Assembly: GCF_013364155.1 (NCBI RefSeq)
Contig: NZ_CP054916.1
Location: 8,276,001 to 8,340,000, forward strand
Length of the DNA stretch: 64,000 bases
Reading direction: 5' to 3'
Origin: Streptomyces sp. NA02950
GTDB taxonomy: Bacteria > Actinomycetota > Actinomycetes > Streptomycetales > Streptomycetaceae
Shown here: positions 62,747-64,000 of the stretch, one piece after another
How positions within the stretch are numbered: the stretch's first letter is position 1
How the letters are laid out: every line of letters begins with the position of its first letter
Made by a program: the position numbers and the translations under genes
The notes under the pieces: generated by a model
Told to the model about the DNA's origin: nothing
The model's database searches: none
What the model saw: the letters and a program-made list of their open reading frames with translations, nothing else

Positions 62747-64000
62747 CTACGCGCCGATCCGCGAGTGCGCATCCTCGGGGAGGCGCAGCTCGAACCACAC
62801 CGACTTGCCGCGGCCGCTGGGGCTGTTGCCCCACGCGGCGGCCAGGGCCTCCACGATGACGAGGCCGCGCCCGTGCTCGGAGTTGTCCTGCACGGAGTCC
62901 GAGACGGTGATCGGCGCGGGCATCGGCGGACGGGGGTCGGAGTCCAGGACCTCCACCCGCAGCCGGTCGGGGTACTCGCGCAGCCGTACGTCCACTTCGC
63001 TGTCCGCGTGCATCAGGGCGTTGGTCACCACCTCGGTGGCGATCAGTTCGAGATCGTGTGCGATCTCGTCCCAGCCCCGGGTGCTGGTGTAGTGGCGCAG
63101 GAACTCCCGGACGTCCTTGACCGAGCGCAGATCGTGCCGCTGGACGAAGACCCGGCTGACGTGCTGGCGCGAACCCGGCAGCACTCCGGCGTAGCGGGCG
63201 AGCAGCAGCGCCGCGTCGTCGCCGCGGGCCCGCTGGGTCTCGGTGCTCTCGATGATGCGGGTGGCCAGGTCCTCCAGCCGTTCGTCCTCGGTGGCCGCCA
63301 GGGCCTCGCCGAGCACCTCGCTGCCGCTGCCGAGACCCACGGCCTGGGAGTGCACCAGCCCGTCGGTGTACAGCGCCACCACCGTGCCGTCCGGCAGGGG
63401 TTGCTCCAGGGACTGGTAGTGGGTGTCGGGCGTGACCCCGAGCGGCAGCCCCACCGACATCTCGGGAACGACCACCCGGTGGTCCGGGTGGCACAGCAGC
63501 GGGGCGGGATGGCCCGCACTGGAGATCTCGGCCGTACCGACGTCCAGATCGAGCCAGACACAGCAGCAGGTGGCGAACAACTCGGTGTCCAGTTCGGTGA
63601 GGATCCGGTTGGTGCGCTCCAGCAGGTCCGCGGGGCGGTGTCCTTCGGCCGCGTAGGCGCGCACCGCGCTGCGCAGCTGGCCCATGCACGCCGCCGCGCT
63701 GGGGTTGTGGCCCTCGACATCGCCCATGACCAGGCCCACGTTGCCGTCGGGGAGGGTCAGTACGTCGTACCAGTCGCCGCCCACCGCGGTGCCCGCGGTG
63801 GCCGTCACGTACCGGGTGGCGATGTCCAGGTCCTCGCGGTGCGGGAGCCGGGCGGGCAGCAGCCCCTGTTGCAGTTCACGGGCGAGCCGGTGCTCGGTCT
63901 CGAAGTGCACGGCGCGCTCCACGGCCTGAGCCACCAGATCGGCCATGGTGACCAGCGTCGACCGCTCCTCGGCCGAGAAGCGGCGGGGGCCGTCGAAGCC
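62747..64000 (-). CDS. SpoIIE-type phosphatase with ATPase domain (5' end outside window)
   Basis: At least 417 residues; the frame is open to the window edge, and residues just before the first internal Met (RRFSAEERSTLVTMADLVAQ) look like the end of a GAF domain, so the protein is longer. The visible part has a PP2C-type SpoIIE domain (VGGDWYDVLTLPDG, LVMGDVEGHNPSAAA, ALYTDGLV, RGDDAALLLAR) and a C-terminal anti-sigma-type ATPase (TEVVTNALMHADSE, HGRGLVIVEALA). A second regulator of this type in the window besides the one at 37591. Confidence 0.88.
   Translation of the reverse strand, partial: GFDGPRRFSAEERSTLVTMADLVAQAVERAVHFETEHRLARELQQGLLPARLPHREDLDIATRYVTATAGTAVGGDWYDVLTLPDGNVGLVMGDVEGHNPSAAACMGQLRSAVRAYAAEGHRPADLLERTNRILTELDTELFATCCCVWLDLDVGTAEISSAGHPAPLLCHPDHRVVVPEMSVGLPLGVTPDTHYQSLEQPLPDGTVVALYTDGLVHSQAVGLGSGSEVLGEALAATEDERLEDLATRIIESTETQRARGDDAALLLARYAGVLPGSRQHVSRVFVQRHDLRSVKDVREFLRHYTSTRGWDEIAHDLELIATEVVTNALMHADSEVDVRLREYPDRLRVEVLDSDPRPPMPAPITVSDSVQDNSEHGRGLVIVEALAAAWGNSPSGRGKSVWFELRLPEDAHSRIGA

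Overview
The window looks like a piece of a Streptomyces (or closely related actinomycete) chromosome. The DNA is very GC-rich with strongly G/C-ending codons. Characteristic genes include a melC1-melC2 tyrosinase pair, SpoIIE-type phosphatases, two MocR regulators, a HelR-like RNA polymerase ATPase and a LuxR-family LAL regulator with rare TTA codons. No rRNA, tRNA, CRISPR array, phage or intact insertion sequence was recognised. All functional assignments are from reading translated sequence and motifs; no database search was run.

Layout: (1) 1-5542, a sarcosine oxidase operon soxB(partial)-soxD-soxA-soxG followed by purU, which together demethylate sarcosine and return the one-carbon unit as formate and tetrahydrofolate. 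(2) 5749-10379, a four-carbon acid-sugar catabolic operon (DUF1537-type kinase, PdxA2-type dehydrogenase, MFS permease, DeoR repressor) preceded by a set of inverted repeats. (3) 10.4-18.4 kb, a mixed stretch of small metabolic and regulatory genes (CdiI-like immunity protein, LysE exporter with divergent MocR, phosphatase, TPR protein, acyl-CoA hydrolase, DUF523) with four broken genes: a frameshifted B3/B4 protein, head-to-head SnoaL and MarR remnants, and a frameshifted GAF protein. (4) 19010-20059, a DUF4331 protein.

(5) 20121-33419, the most interesting region: seven tightly packed minus-strand genes (SAH-hydrolase-like NAD enzyme, Gfo/Idh/MocA oxidoreductase, radical SAM enzyme, an oxidoreductase fused to a methyltransferase, a beta-lactamase-fold protein with Cys where the catalytic Ser is expected, an O-methyltransferase, a cytochrome P450). 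They diverge from a large LuxR/LAL regulator with two TTA codons; a third TTA is in the P450. The shared 323-bp promoter region holds at least six copies of a short GTCGTYSG element. This looks like a bldA-dependent biosynthetic gene cluster without PKS or NRPS; I do not recognise the product.

(6) 33.7-41.6 kb: a secreted beta-propeller protein, a YczE membrane protein with its divergent YczR-like MocR regulator, a PAS/GAF/SpoIIE/ATPase regulator, and melC1-melC2. (7) 41924-49216: a five-gene overlapping cassette (SWIM-like zinc protein, unknown protein, VWA protein, MoxR-like AAA ATPase, DUF5682 protein) ending in a perfect 16-bp terminator hairpin. It resembles the poorly understood yehL/M/P/Q group and is the second candidate for an undescribed system. 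(8) 49.4-64 kb: an APC permease, an unknown protein, a truncated MFS gene, helR, a decayed luciferase-like oxidoreductase behind a consensus promoter, two secreted endonuclease/exonuclease/phosphatase-family proteins, a bacterial HPF1-like protein, an aldo/keto reductase with divergent LysR, a CAP-domain secreted protein and a SpoIIE phosphatase cut by the window end.
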